Assembly (NCBI RefSeq): GCF_019039035.1
Contig: NZ_JAHNZT010000002.1
Span: forward strand, 124,001-188,000
Length of the DNA: 64,000 nucleotides
Reading direction: 5' to 3'
Source of the DNA: Citreicoccus inhibens
GTDB lineage: Bacteria > Myxococcota > Myxococcia > Myxococcales > Myxococcaceae
The translations under genes were made by a program, and so were the position numbers. Below are positions 9,601 to 17,444 of this stretch, in pieces. Each line of letters begins with the position of its first letter. Position 1 is the first letter of the stretch. The notes beneath the pieces were generated by a model. That model worked only from the letters and a program-made list of their open reading frames with translations. It made no database searches and was not told the origin of the DNA.

Positions 9601-9683
9601 TCCTGGTGGGGCAGGGGGTGGTGGAGCGTTCGGGGCAGGTGGTGAACGTGAAGGTTCGGACCGTGATGTCCGTGAGTCGATGA
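6651..9683 (+). CDS. dnaE2: Error-prone DNA polymerase III alpha subunit DnaE2 (ImuC)
   Basis: C-family polymerase of the DnaE2/ImuC class used in damage-induced translesion synthesis and mutagenesis. The N-terminal PHP domain begins YAELVCRSNFSFLRGASHPEEL (first 25 residues). The catalytic palm carries PDIDVDFEHERREEV (about 373-387, two aspartates) and the third acidic region. Finger and helix-hairpin-helix parts follow, and there is a C-terminal OB fold (VGGLSICRQRPPTAKG onward, about 920-1010). The 1010-residue length fits DnaE2, shorter than replicative DnaE1. The annotated start is GTG 6651; GTG 6666 (TYAELVCRS) is equally plausible and would place the LexA-like box wholly upstream. No imuB neighbour is present, so partners must be encoded elsewhere. 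Confidence 0.95.
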   Translation: MFGSGVTYAELVCRSNFSFLRGASHPEELISTAARLGLSALALTDVDGLYGVVKAHLAAKEHGVKLLLGAELTLEDGPPVAVYAQNARGYSNLCGLVSQSRMSHPKGESGLPWRALAERSEGLLALLPAPAPREVVAPLAEAFADRFHVGLCRTLSAGDAGREARSEALARALGVPLVAHNDVHTHHRRRQPLQDMLVSIRHGVPLDAAGTRLMPNGERTLKSPEDMVRLFADRPEALEHSLALASRCQASLDDLHYRFPEEDLPPGMSANEHLRDLTYRGLQVRYPGGVPADVVKQIEHELRLIAALDFAGYFLALWDIVRFAREQGILCQGRGSAANSAVCYALQITSIDPVRMGLLFERFLSMERKEPPDIDVDFEHERREEVLQYVYAKHGRQRAGMVCEVICFRGRLALREAGKALGLSLDQVDRLSKVSAAHGFEVTPDVLAEAGLSGGDGRVRQTLALAAELEGFPRHLSIHVGGFVLTREPLVELVPVENAAMPGRTVIQWEKDDISTMGLLKVDLLSLGMLTALSKCFALLREHHGKELSLATIPPEDPKVYDMLCAADTVGVFQVESRAQMNMLPRLKPRTFYDLVVEIALIRPGPIVGKMVHPFLRRRDGLEPVHHPSEAVRDILGKTLGVPLFQEQAMKLAMAAAGFSAAEADGLRRALSHKQAESRMLSYRERFVEGCVARGYARALAEEWFGNFRGFAEYGFPESHAASFALIAYASSWLKCHYPAAFAAALLNSQPMGFYAPHTLVADAQRHGVEVREVDVRRSDWDCTLEEDGALRLGLRMVRGLGDAVGQRVAASRGEGYATVGELARRARVPRHELTRLALAGALGSLCGERRQALWDIQALGPLDPDDLFFGMAMDGSAVELPPMSVHERVCADYDTVGLSLEKHPLELLRPSLKRLGAVTAEGLKQVPAGRTVSVGGLSICRQRPPTAKGVCFVSLEDETGIANLVVPPEVYARCRREIHGSLFLVGQGVVERSGQVVNVKVRTVMSVSR

Positions 9684-9753
9684 TCCGACGAGGGATGATC
9701 CGGAATTCCGGGGGCTGTAGTAGCGTCTGGGGACTCTCAAGGAGGGCTCGCAG

Positions 9754-10461
9754 GTGCTCAACGGTCTCCGGTGGTTGGAATCGCTGTTCGATCGCGTGGG
9801 TCTCGGAGGCGTGGTGAACGACGCGCGCGAGATGCTGCGGTACTACGTCCAGGGCCGGGCCCAGGACGTGTCCCGGAGCGCCTCGCCTCGGACGTCGTCG
9901 CCCGTGCCGGATGGTTCCGTCGAGGGGGTCGAGGTGCCGGAGTTCTCGGGGGCGGCGTTCCTTCCGATGACAGGGCGGATGGAAGTCCGGCCGGCGGAGG
10001 CTCGGCGCAAGCCAGCGAAGTCAGCGGGGGTTCGCGTGAAGAAGACAGCGGTGAAGAAGGCCCGTCCAGCAGCGAAGAAGGCAGCAGCGGCGGTCCGCAA
10101 GAAGCCGGCGGCGCGCAAGAAGGTCGCGCGGGTACCCGAGGCGGGGGATGTGGTGGGGCAGTTGGTGGACGCGCTGCGATCGCACCCCAAGGAATCGGTG
10201 CTGGTGTCGGCTGGTCGACAAAAGGATCAGCTCCTGCGCTCGCTCATCCCGCTCTATCTGGCGCGCTCGTTGGACGTGGAGGTGACGTCCGGGACCATGT
10301 CGCGCTTCTGGGGCGAGTTCGGCGTGACGTACGCGGCGCCCAACGCGGCGAAGGCGCTGCGGCTCCATGCGGGCTACGCGCAGGACACCAAGAAGGGCAA
10401 GGCCATCACGTCCAAGGGCGTCAAGTACGTCGAGGAAGCCCTGAGCCAGCTCCGCACCTAA
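9754..10461 (+). CDS. Hypothetical protein with histone H1-like Lys/Ala linker
   Basis: 235 residues, start GTG with AGGAGG 8 bases upstream. An N-terminal helical segment (WLESLFDRVGLGGVVNDAREMLRYYVQG) is followed by a disordered stretch. Residues about 92-125 are built of Lys/Ala/Arg repeats (VKKTAVKKARPAAKKAAAA-type) resembling eukaryotic H1 tails and bacterial AlgP/Hc1. The C-terminal half (about 130-235) is a compact domain with EAGDVVGQLVDALRSHPKESVLVSAGRQKDQ and a final TSKGVKYVEEALSQL. The basic linker suggests nucleic-acid binding. It lies 15 bases before the next gene, possibly one transcript. The family is not recognised; DNA association is inference. Confidence 0.75.
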   Translation: MLNGLRWLESLFDRVGLGGVVNDAREMLRYYVQGRAQDVSRSASPRTSSPVPDGSVEGVEVPEFSGAAFLPMTGRMEVRPAEARRKPAKSAGVRVKKTAVKKARPAAKKAAAAVRKKPAARKKVARVPEAGDVVGQLVDALRSHPKESVLVSAGRQKDQLLRSLIPLYLARSLDVEVTSGTMSRFWGEFGVTYAAPNAAKALRLHAGYAQDTKKGKAITSKGVKYVEEALSQLRT

Positions 10462-10476
10462 CGAGGTGAACCCATC

Positions 10477-11130
10477 ATGAGAGTGGCCGGCAGGTCACTT
10501 CGTCATTTGGTATTGCTGGGGAGCTTGGCTTTCTTGGCGTGTTCCAGTGCCAGGCGGTACTACCTGCACAGCGAACTCACCAAGTTGGAGGGAGCTCCCC
10601 AGTTGGCCGTGGCGCCGGGGCCATGGCCGGAGGTTCCGATCGTCGTTGCAGATACGCCGGAAGTTCCGGATGACTTGGTGGTTCCGGCGTTGAGCGCATT
10701 GATGGCGCTGCCAGGGGCGACCGACGCTTGTGACCCCATTACAGGTCGTCCTCGGCCTGATGCTTCGGAATACTGCGTCGCGCTCTACCGGACACCAGAT
10801 GACTGGCGTGTCTCTTGGCCAATCCGTGGTTTGACGGATTCGGCCAACTCGTGTTGGCCACCATTTGGTGGAGTTGTGGATTCCGACTTTGGAAATGAAC
10901 TCCCCGTGTTTGGCTATGCCCACAATCACCCATGTGGGACAGGGGCGAGTAGTCGAGATCTGGCAAATTGGCCGAGAGCGAAATCCCAAGAGGGAGATTG
11001 GATTGTGGTCGCATACGCGACCAGTCCGAGTGGGAGGCTCGCGCGCGACTCGAACGGGCAGCCCATTCCAGCGTTGGGCTGGCTTGCTACAGGACATCGA
11101 GATGAGCCGCGCTTCTACAGGTATGATTGA
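10477..11130 (+). CDS. Lipoprotein with JAMM/MPN-like metalloprotease motif
   Basis: 217 residues. The signal peptide ends in a lipobox (SLAFLAC, lipidated Cys22), so the protein is an envelope lipoprotein. The telling segment is FGYAHNHPCGTGASSRDL: His149, His151 and Asp161 resemble the zinc site of JAMM/MPN+ proteases (HxH...S..D, as in RadC-like HNHPSG), with the H-to-D spacing one residue short of the usual. Four other cysteines could form disulfides. The gene is less GC-rich than its neighbours. It follows the H1-like gene by 15 bases and overlaps the next gene by 29 bases. Whether it is an active peptidase is not shown; the upstream acidic residue is not certain. Confidence 0.78.
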   Translation: MRVAGRSLRHLVLLGSLAFLACSSARRYYLHSELTKLEGAPQLAVAPGPWPEVPIVVADTPEVPDDLVVPALSALMALPGATDACDPITGRPRPDASEYCVALYRTPDDWRVSWPIRGLTDSANSCWPPFGGVVDSDFGNELPVFGYAHNHPCGTGASSRDLANWPRAKSQEGDWIVVAYATSPSGRLARDSNGQPIPALGWLATGHRDEPRFYRYD

Positions 11131-11689
11131 ATTAGGTGTCGCACTTCTGGTGTTGCTTGGGGGCGCTGACGGGGGCGCTCACGTGCCGACTGGAGTGCGG
11201 GCTCGGGATTCCAGCAGCGTGGCCCCGCAACGGGCTACGCCTGCAACGAGTGTCCACGTCGTTGGCGTTGATGCTTCTGTTGACCGACGGGAGGGGGACG
11301 CGGGCGTGGCGGTTCAGCCAGGCCCCCCCAGTGAGTATGGCACTCGGGGGGCTCCTGCTAGGCCTGATGCCTCGATTGCATTCGAGTGGCCAAGCGACGT
11401 TCAGCCCTTGGCGACGCTGGATGGCCCCGCGGTGGTGGCCGCGAACGCGGTGCTCCTGCGCGTGGTGGCCCGCTTCCCCAAGGAGTATGCGGGGACGTGT
11501 GCCTTCTCGGCGCAGGCCTTGGAAGTGGTCGTCGGAGAAGCCAAGGGTCTGTACATCGTCCGCGTCAATCGCCGGATGGATCGCTGCAAGGGGATGGGGC
11601 CCGGCGGAGACTTCGAAACCGACTGGTTCGAGCTCTATGCGGTCTCCCGGGAGGGTCGGATCCTCGAGCGCTATCCCTATTCGCCGTGA
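11102..11689 (+). CDS. Secreted hypothetical protein
   Basis: 195 residues from ATG 11102 (AGGA about 8 bases upstream); ATG 11123 is an alternative. An N-terminal hydrophobic segment (MIELGVALLVLLGGADGGAHV) reads as a signal peptide, followed by a Pro/Ala/Asp-rich spacer. The compact C-terminal domain (about 100-195) has two cysteines (GTCAFS and DRCKGMG) and the strand-rich ending FELYAVSREGRILERY. It overlaps the JAMM-like lipoprotein gene, so the two are probably co-translated and may work together in the envelope. The family is not recognised. Confidence 0.7.
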   Translation: MSRASTGMIELGVALLVLLGGADGGAHVPTGVRARDSSSVAPQRATPATSVHVVGVDASVDRREGDAGVAVQPGPPSEYGTRGAPARPDASIAFEWPSDVQPLATLDGPAVVAANAVLLRVVARFPKEYAGTCAFSAQALEVVVGEAKGLYIVRVNRRMDRCKGMGPGGDFETDWFELYAVSREGRILERYPYSP

Positions 11690-11741
11690 TGCTCGCTCGC
11701 TGTCCGTCACCGCTCCCATCAGTTCCTTGCATCTGCGTGGC

Positions 11742-11770
11742 TTGACACGTCGCGCCGCGCGCCGTACCAC
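11742..11770 (+). promoter_or_regulatory. Sigma-70-type promoter for metNIQ
   Basis: TTGACA (11742-11747) and TACCAC (11765-11770) separated by 17 bases. The -35 is perfect, while the -10 is weak, as is common in GC-rich genomes. It would start a leader of roughly 345 bases before metN, long enough for the hairpins described next. Confidence 0.4.
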
Positions 11771-11867
11771 TCCGCCCGTGCTCCTAGCCTGCGCTCGCTG
11801 TTGTCCCCACGTCGTCGCCACCTGGTGTGGCCACGAGGGAGCCCGCGTGCGCACGTAGTCTTCGAAG

Positions 11868-11939
11868 AGTGGTCGGCCTCTCGCCGACGCCTTCTCGCGC
11901 CGCCCCGGTTCCGCGCCTCGGACCGGGGCGTTGTCGTTT
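11868..11939 (+). promoter_or_regulatory. Structured leader / attenuator-like hairpin upstream of metN
   Basis: A small hairpin GTCGGC-CTCTC-GCCGAC lies at about 11872-11888. It is followed by a strong stem in which CGCCCCGGTTCCG pairs with CGGACCGGGGCG (11901-11930, one bulged T, 12 pairs). TTGTCGTTT (11931-11939) comes next, the form of an intrinsic terminator placed in front of a methionine transporter. I could not match the upstream sequence to a known SAM riboswitch core. Confidence 0.45.
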
Positions 11940-12124
11940 CCGCCTCCCGGTCTCCCTGTGCCCCGCGTGCCCGCTCCCCGAGCGACACGGCGCACGCCGG
12001 CCTGCTCGGCAGGGCGCTCCTCCCATTGCATCCCGCCCCTGAATCATGAACCTGGCCGCTTTGTTCATCGCCATCCCCAGCGCTCGCCGCCCCTCGCGTG
12101 CGAGCACCCCCGCCGGAGTGGTCC

Positions 12125-13123
12125 GTGGTTGAGCTGCACGAAGTCAGCAAGCTGTACCGACAAGGAGATCGCGACGTGGCGGCCCTGCGCGAGGTCTCCC
12201 TGCGCGTCGCCCCAGGCGAGGTCTTCGGTGTCCTCGGCCAGAGCGGCGCCGGCAAGTCCACGCTCATCCGCTGCGTCAACCTGCTGGAGCGCCCCACCTC
12301 GGGCACGGTGCGAGTGGACGGCAAGGACATGCTCTCCCTCGATGACCGTCAGCTCCGCGAGGCGCGGCAGGGCATCGGGATGATCTTCCAACACTTCAAC
12401 CTGTTCGCCTCGCGCACCGTGGAGGGCAACGTCGCCTATCCGCTCGAAGTGGCGGGCTGGTCGCGCACGCTGATTCGTGAGCGCGTGGCGGAGCTGCTGG
12501 CCCTCGTGGGACTGTCTGACCGCTCGAAGGCCTATCCCTCCCAGCTCTCGGGTGGACAGAAGCAGCGCGTGGGCATTGCTCGCGCCCTGGCGCCTCGGCC
12601 CCGGTTGCTCCTGTCCGACGAGGCCACCTCCGCGTTGGACCCCGAGACGACGCGCTCCGTGCTCGACCTCCTGCGCGACATCAACCGCAAGCTGGGCCTC
12701 ACCATCCTCCTCATCACCCACCAGATGGATGTGGTGAAGGAACTCTGCGACTCCGTCGCGGTGCTGGAGCGAGGCCAGTTGCTGGAGCAGGGCAAGGTGC
12801 TCGACCTGTTGTCCCGTCCTGGCACACGCCTCCATGGGCTCTGCTACGCGCCGTTCGCCATGCGCGAATGGCCCGCGAATCCGGGGCGCCGGCTGGTGGA
12901 GTTGTTCCTCGTGGGCGCGCACGCGACTCGGCCCGTGCTCACCACCATGGCGCGTCGCTTCGATGTGGACGCGAACTTGATGGAGGGCACGTTGGATCGC
13001 GTGGGCGGTGCGCCCGTGGGACGCCTGCTCTTCGAACTCACCGGAGAACCCGAGGCGGTGAGCCGTGCCCTCGACTTCCTGCGCGAGCAGGGCCTGTCCC
13101 CCGAGGAGCGTGCCCATGTCTAG
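12125..13123 (+). CDS. metN: Methionine ABC transporter ATP-binding protein MetN
   Basis: ATPase of the D/L-methionine importer MetNIQ, at the inner face of the membrane. Walker [10 protein letters not shown], signature LSGGQKQR and Walker [14 protein letters not shown] are all present. The C-terminal 80 residues form the NIL domain ([16 protein letters not shown] onward), which in MetN binds methionine and inhibits transport when the cell is replete. I chose GTG 12125 (GGAG upstream, product begins [10 protein letters not shown]) over the GTG at 12098. 332 residues is typical. Its stop overlaps metI by eight bases. Confidence 0.93.
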   Translation: MVELHEVSKLYRQGDRDVAALREVSLRVAPGEVFGVLGQSGAGKSTLIRCVNLLERPTSGTVRVDGKDMLSLDDRQLREARQGIGMIFQHFNLFASRTVEGNVAYPLEVAGWSRTLIRERVAELLALVGLSDRSKAYPSQLSGGQKQRVGIARALAPRPRLLLSDEATSALDPETTRSVLDLLRDINRKLGLTILLITHQMDVVKELCDSVAVLERGQLLEQGKVLDLLSRPGTRLHGLCYAPFAMREWPANPGRRLVELFLVGAHATRPVLTTMARRFDVDANLMEGTLDRVGGAPVGRLLFELTGEPEAVSRALDFLREQGLSPEERAHV

Positions 13124-13775
13124 CGAACTGCTGAACTCCCTCTGGGTGGCCACGGGCGAGACGCTCTATATGACGTCGGTGGCCGCGGTGTTGGTGCTCC
13201 TGGCCGGCCTTCCGCTGGGCGTCCTGCTGGCCATCGCCGACGAAGGCGGGCTGTGGCCTCGTCCCGCGTTGCATCGAGCCGTGGGCGTGCTCGTCAACGT
13301 GGGGCGCTCGGTGCCCTTCATCATCCTCATGGTGGCCATCGTCCCGCTGACGCGATTGCTGGCGGGCACCACGATTGGCACCACCGCCGCCATTGTCCCC
13401 TTGGTCGTGGCCGCCATCCCCTTCATGGGGCGTGTCGTCGAGCAGGCCCTGCGCGAAGTGGACTCGGGGAAGATCGAGGCCGCGGTCGCGATGGGGTCCA
13501 CGCACGCGCAGGTCATCCTCCGCGTGCTCATCCCCGAGGCCCGCGCGTCCCTCATTCGCGGGCTCGCGCTGATGATCATCAGCCTGCTCGGGTACAGCGC
13601 CATGGCGGGCGCCGTGGGGGGCGGCGGTCTGGGCGACCTCGCGGTGAAGTATGGCTACATGCGCTTTCGCACCGACGTGATGCTGGGCTGTCTCGTGGTG
13701 CTGCTGGTGCTGGTGCAACTCGTCCAGTGGCTGGGCGATCGGCTCGCCGCCCGATTTGAACGCACGTCTTCTTGA
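13116..13775 (+). CDS. metI: Methionine ABC transporter permease MetI
   Basis: Membrane subunit of MetNIQ: 219 residues with five predicted membrane helices. The cytoplasmic EAA-type coupling loop (GKIEAAVAMGSTHAQVILRVLIPEA, about 126-150) contacts MetN. The ATG at 13116 overlaps the metN stop (ATGTCTAG) and has GAGGAG upstream, so the two are translationally coupled. Length and topology are standard for the family. Confidence 0.95.
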   Translation: MSSELLNSLWVATGETLYMTSVAAVLVLLAGLPLGVLLAIADEGGLWPRPALHRAVGVLVNVGRSVPFIILMVAIVPLTRLLAGTTIGTTAAIVPLVVAAIPFMGRVVEQALREVDSGKIEAAVAMGSTHAQVILRVLIPEARASLIRGLALMIISLLGYSAMAGAVGGGGLGDLAVKYGYMRFRTDVMLGCLVVLLVLVQLVQWLGDRLAARFERTSS

Positions 13776-13796
13776 GTCTTCCTGGAGAACACATCC

Positions 13797-14621
13797 ATGA
13801 ACCGTTGGTCTCGCGCGCTGTTGGCTTCGTTGTTTCTCTTGGGCGTGGGGAGTGTGGCGGGCTGCAAGAAGTCAGACGCGGCCGGGGAGGGCGCGCGCAC
13901 GCTCAAGGTGGGCGTCAATCCCGTGCCTCATGGGGAGATCCTTCGCGTCGCCGTGCCCGTGGCCGAGCGTGCTGGCACCCACGTCCAGGTCGTCGAGTTC
14001 ACGGACTACGTGCAGCCGAACCTCGCGCTCGCGGATGGGCAGCTCGACGCGAACTACTTCCAGCATGTTCCCTACCTGGAGCGCTTCAGCGCGGACCGCA
14101 AGCTGACGCTCGTCAGCGTGGGCGCGGTGCACCTGGAGCCGCTCGCGCTCTATTCGACGAAGCACGCACAGCTCGCGGAGTTGCCCGAGGGCGCCAAGGT
14201 GACCATCCCCGCCGACCCGAGCAACGCGGGCCGGGCGCTCCGCCTCCTGGAGCAGCAGGGCCTGCTGCGGCTGCGTGACGGCGTGGGGGCCGCGGCCACG
14301 ATCCAGGACGTGGTGGGCAATCCGCGCAAGCTGGAGCTGCGAGAGATTGATGCGGAACAGCAGCCGCGCACGCTGGAGGACGTGGATGCCGCGGTCATCA
14401 ACGGCAACTACTTCCTGGAGGCGCGGAAGAACCTCCGACTCAACGCGAAGACGCTGGCGCAGGAGTCCGCCAAGGACAACCCCTACGCCAACGTCCTCGT
14501 CGTGCGGAAGGGGGACGAGGCGCGTCCGGAGATCCAGGCGCTCGTGAAGGCGCTGCGCTCCGAAGAGGTGCGGCGCTTCATCGAGAAGACCTACGAGGGC
14601 GCGGTGGTTCCGGCGTTCTGA
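13797..14621 (+). CDS. metQ: Methionine-binding lipoprotein MetQ
   Basis: Substrate-binding lipoprotein of the NlpA/MetQ family, anchored on the periplasmic side of the inner membrane, delivering methionine to MetNI. A signal peptide with lipobox (SVAGC, lipidated Cys about 22) is followed by family landmarks: KVGVNPVPHGEILR, EFTDYVQPNLALADGQLDANYFQHVPYL, ALYSTKH, IPADPSNAGRALRLLEQQGL and NGNYFLEA. 274 residues. GGAG precedes the ATG. It is the last gene of metNIQ, 21 bases after metI. Confidence 0.95.
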   Translation: MNRWSRALLASLFLLGVGSVAGCKKSDAAGEGARTLKVGVNPVPHGEILRVAVPVAERAGTHVQVVEFTDYVQPNLALADGQLDANYFQHVPYLERFSADRKLTLVSVGAVHLEPLALYSTKHAQLAELPEGAKVTIPADPSNAGRALRLLEQQGLLRLRDGVGAAATIQDVVGNPRKLELREIDAEQQPRTLEDVDAAVINGNYFLEARKNLRLNAKTLAQESAKDNPYANVLVVRKGDEARPEIQALVKALRSEEVRRFIEKTYEGAVVPAF

Positions 14622-14785
14622 CCCGCACGCGCTCATCGCGGTTGCATCGAACCTCTGTCGTCCAGGCATTCATCAGGAGACCTTGGGCGGGAATGGGGCG
14701 GGCGACGCCTGGGGACCTGCAGGGTCGCCCCTTCGAGGAGTGACAATCCTCGTGGGGGCAGGCCGAGGATGTCTGGGGGGCTCAG

Positions 14786-17227
14786 TTAGAACGTGTAGCG
14801 TGCCTGGATGCGAATCTGGCGGGGCGGCTGATACGCGACGGGAGCGCCGCGGGCATCGGTCCGAGTGACGGTCTGGAAGTTGAGGAGATTGAAGACATCC
14901 ACGCCTCCGACAAGTCGCTCGTAGCCCCATTTCAACAGGCCCAAGGACACGAAGGCATCCAGGCTGTGATGCCAGTCCAGCCGATGGGGTGCTCCGAGCA
15001 TCAGAGGACCCGATTCCCCCTGATAGGACAGGCCCACCTGGGTGATGACCTGGGGCCCGAACAGACGGGCCCATGAGACATGGGCCTTGAGGGTGTGTGG
15101 GCGGTCCGCTGGCGCGGAATCATCCATCCCCGTGGCGCCGAGAACCAGGGCTGAGGCGTCAGGGACAGGCGAGAGCCGGACTCGTCCCTGTCCTTGCTCC
15201 GTGAGTCGTGACCACGTGTAGCTGAAGAGCGCCTTCAGCCCTTCTTGTGCTGCTGGCTCGTTGTGGCCAAAGACGAACGTGACGGCGTCATAGCTGCGGT
15301 CGCCGGGCGGACTCACGCTCATCGCGCTGTCGATGGGCGAACGCAGGTTCCGATGCAGGAGTTGGAGGCTGACGCGCGACTCAGTCGTCTTGCGGACCTC
15401 CATGCCGACCACGAGATCCTGAGACGTTGGCATGGAGAGGGGCGCGGATGAGGGGCGGGCTCGCGAGCGGGCCTCGACGAGTACCAGTGGGACCTGAGAC
15501 GCGGTCATCCCGTACTGCGCGAAGACACGGATGAACGAGAACCTTGCGTAGGTGACTCCCAGGCGCGGCGAGACACGGCTTCCGGTGAAGAGAGAAGAGC
15601 CGCCATCCGCGGGCAGCACGCGTTCGTGGTCATAGCGAAGCCCCCCCGACACCGTGAAGCAATACACGGGAGACCAGACCTCTTGAACGAATGCCCCGAG
15701 GACCAGCCCGCGCGTCCTCGATGAGGGCTGTCCTGGGGCGTCCCCGCCTTGATTCGAGCGCAGGAGCGCAGCCCCCTCGTCCCCGCTCAGTTGTTCGTGG
15801 GTGAGATACTCACCGCTCACGCCCAGGCTGAGATCATGACGGCCTGGAGCGAGGTGCGAAAGCTGGAGGCTCGCTTGATAGCGATCCGCACTGTCTTCGA
15901 CGCGTCCATCGTTCGGGGGCGGCGGTTCATTGGTCGCATCCGGTGGGACGCGCCCTTTTCGCGAAGTGTCTCGGTGGAGCCACCCGAGGTGGGCTTCTAC
16001 CTCCGCGTAGGAGTTCATTAAAGGGAGGATCCTCCAGGACAGACTGGTTCGGGTGACGGTGCTCTTGAACGGCTCCGGATGGAGAGGCTCGCCTGTGACG
16101 GAGTCGTCGTCGAAGGTTGTTGGCTGAGTGATGAGGGAAAGGGACAGGCGCTGCTCCCGGGAGGGGGAGAATTCGAGCTTGCCCATCACCTGGGCTGCGC
16201 GTTGGTCGAGGAAGTTCGTGGTGGAGGTTGGACTCGGCACCGCCCCCTCGCTGGAGACGTCCTCGGACCTTGCAACGCGACGGAAGGTCGGAACGGCACC
16301 GAGCACGAAGGTCAGCTTTCGGTGTTCGAGCAGCGGTCCACTGACGATGCCGCCAAGGTCGCCGAACTGGTGAAGGGTCTCGCGGCGCACGGGGCCTGTG
16401 GTGGATTGAGGCTGCGCTCGAGGCCCTTCCCAGATCCCCGGGGTCCAAGTGGTGAAGACCGCGCCGTGGAACTGGGGGCCGCCGGCCGGGGTGGTTGCCG
16501 CGATGTTCGCTCCAATGGCCCGCGTCTCGTCGGTGAGCCCGCCACGGGTGACGAGCGTCAGGTTCTCCACCAAGGCGTCGGGGAGGGGCAGGGCGTTTCC
16601 CCCATAGGCGGGGTCCATCGTCGAGAGTCCATCGAGCCGGGTCTCTCCCTCGAGAGGAGAGGCTCCGGAGAGGCTGAGGCCCCCAGCCATCACCCGCGTG
16701 TCAGGGAAAAGCTCCAGGCTGCTGTCATACGAACGAAGCAGGCCGCCCGAGTCTCGCGACGGTCGATGGCGCGCGAAGTCCTCCGTGAAGCCTTTCTTGA
16801 TGGAGCGATGCGCCGTGGGAAACCAATTGCCCTCGCTCCACCAGCTGTAATCCACCCAACTCTCAGTCGCCCCAGCACTCGGGAGACCTCCCAGGTTGAA
16901 TTTGACGGCTTGGATGTTGACGCGAAGGGTTTGCCCTGGCTTGAGCTCCAGCCCGTAGCGATCAGGGCCTGGGCCGATGTCTGTCGCGATACCGAGTTTG
17001 TAGACGCCAGGGGGGAGGTTGAAGATGCCATAATTTCCCTGGGCGTCTGTCGATGTTTCTCGCCGTTCGTAAGGAGAGAGCGCCGGGGAGGTCGGATAGA
17101 TCCAGACGTTGGCGAGGGGCTGTTTGTCCTCGGCGTCGATGATCGTCCCAACGATGGCGGCTCCCTGCGCCGAGGCGCCGCGGCTGCTCAGGAGCATGAG
17201 GACGCACGCGAGGGACAGCGCCCTCAT
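14786..17227 (-). CDS. TonB-dependent receptor with carboxypeptidase-regulatory-like domain
   Basis: Outer-membrane beta-barrel receptor of 813 residues. It has a signal peptide (MRALSLACVLMLLSSRGASAQ) and an Ig-like carboxypeptidase-regulatory domain (about 22-110: GTIIDAEDKQPLANVWIY...TDAQGNYGIFNLPPGVYKL). A degenerate plug follows (about 170-290, EGETRLDGLSTMDPAYGG...PLPDALVENLTLVTRGG). The barrel ends in the classical aromatic terminus (RIQARYTF). This SusC/Oar-like architecture imports large substrates or acts as an adhesin in myxobacteria. The start is placed at ATG 17227, where the signal peptide begins; the frame stays open upstream. No TonB, ExbB or lipoprotein partner is adjacent, so the substrate is unknown. 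Confidence 0.88.
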   Translation of the reverse strand: MRALSLACVLMLLSSRGASAQGAAIVGTIIDAEDKQPLANVWIYPTSPALSPYERRETSTDAQGNYGIFNLPPGVYKLGIATDIGPGPDRYGLELKPGQTLRVNIQAVKFNLGGLPSAGATESWVDYSWWSEGNWFPTAHRSIKKGFTEDFARHRPSRDSGGLLRSYDSSLELFPDTRVMAGGLSLSGASPLEGETRLDGLSTMDPAYGGNALPLPDALVENLTLVTRGGLTDETRAIGANIAATTPAGGPQFHGAVFTTWTPGIWEGPRAQPQSTTGPVRRETLHQFGDLGGIVSGPLLEHRKLTFVLGAVPTFRRVARSEDVSSEGAVPSPTSTTNFLDQRAAQVMGKLEFSPSREQRLSLSLITQPTTFDDDSVTGEPLHPEPFKSTVTRTSLSWRILPLMNSYAEVEAHLGWLHRDTSRKGRVPPDATNEPPPPNDGRVEDSADRYQASLQLSHLAPGRHDLSLGVSGEYLTHEQLSGDEGAALLRSNQGGDAPGQPSSRTRGLVLGAFVQEVWSPVYCFTVSGGLRYDHERVLPADGGSSLFTGSRVSPRLGVTYARFSFIRVFAQYGMTASQVPLVLVEARSRARPSSAPLSMPTSQDLVVGMEVRKTTESRVSLQLLHRNLRSPIDSAMSVSPPGDRSYDAVTFVFGHNEPAAQEGLKALFSYTWSRLTEQGQGRVRLSPVPDASALVLGATGMDDSAPADRPHTLKAHVSWARLFGPQVITQVGLSYQGESGPLMLGAPHRLDWHHSLDAFVSLGLLKWGYERLVGGVDVFNLLNFQTVTRTDARGAPVAYQPPRQIRIQARYTF

Positions 17228-17444
17228 GGGGCTTGAGCGCCTAGGCAAGCTGCGTGCCCAGGGGGCGTCCTCTGTCCGCCAGCGCGGCTGGCGGCTTCCA
17301 CGGAGGTGCGGGTCGGGATTCAAGAGGGTCGCCTCGGTGAGTGAGGCGTCCATCATTCAGGGCGGTACTCGCCGCGCGCCGCACGCGCGCCTCTTCACTT
17401 CATCATCGTTTCATCACGATGGGAGGGTGCCCCGCGCGGCGGGC

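Noticed and set aside
9699..9712. Palindrome CCGGAATTCCGG after dnaE2
   Set aside because: It is a short perfect palindrome without loop or T tract. It is too short to call a terminator, and nothing nearby supports an operator.
6648..9761. 1037-residue minus-strand open frame opposite dnaE2
   Set aside because: It is low-complexity and His/Arg/Gln-rich, with no family signal, while dnaE2 is intact on the other strand.
11780..11900. SAM-I riboswitch upstream of metN
   Set aside because: GAGGGA is present, but the conserved GCAACC and the four-way junction sequence are not seen. I kept only the hairpins and a possible unknown switch.
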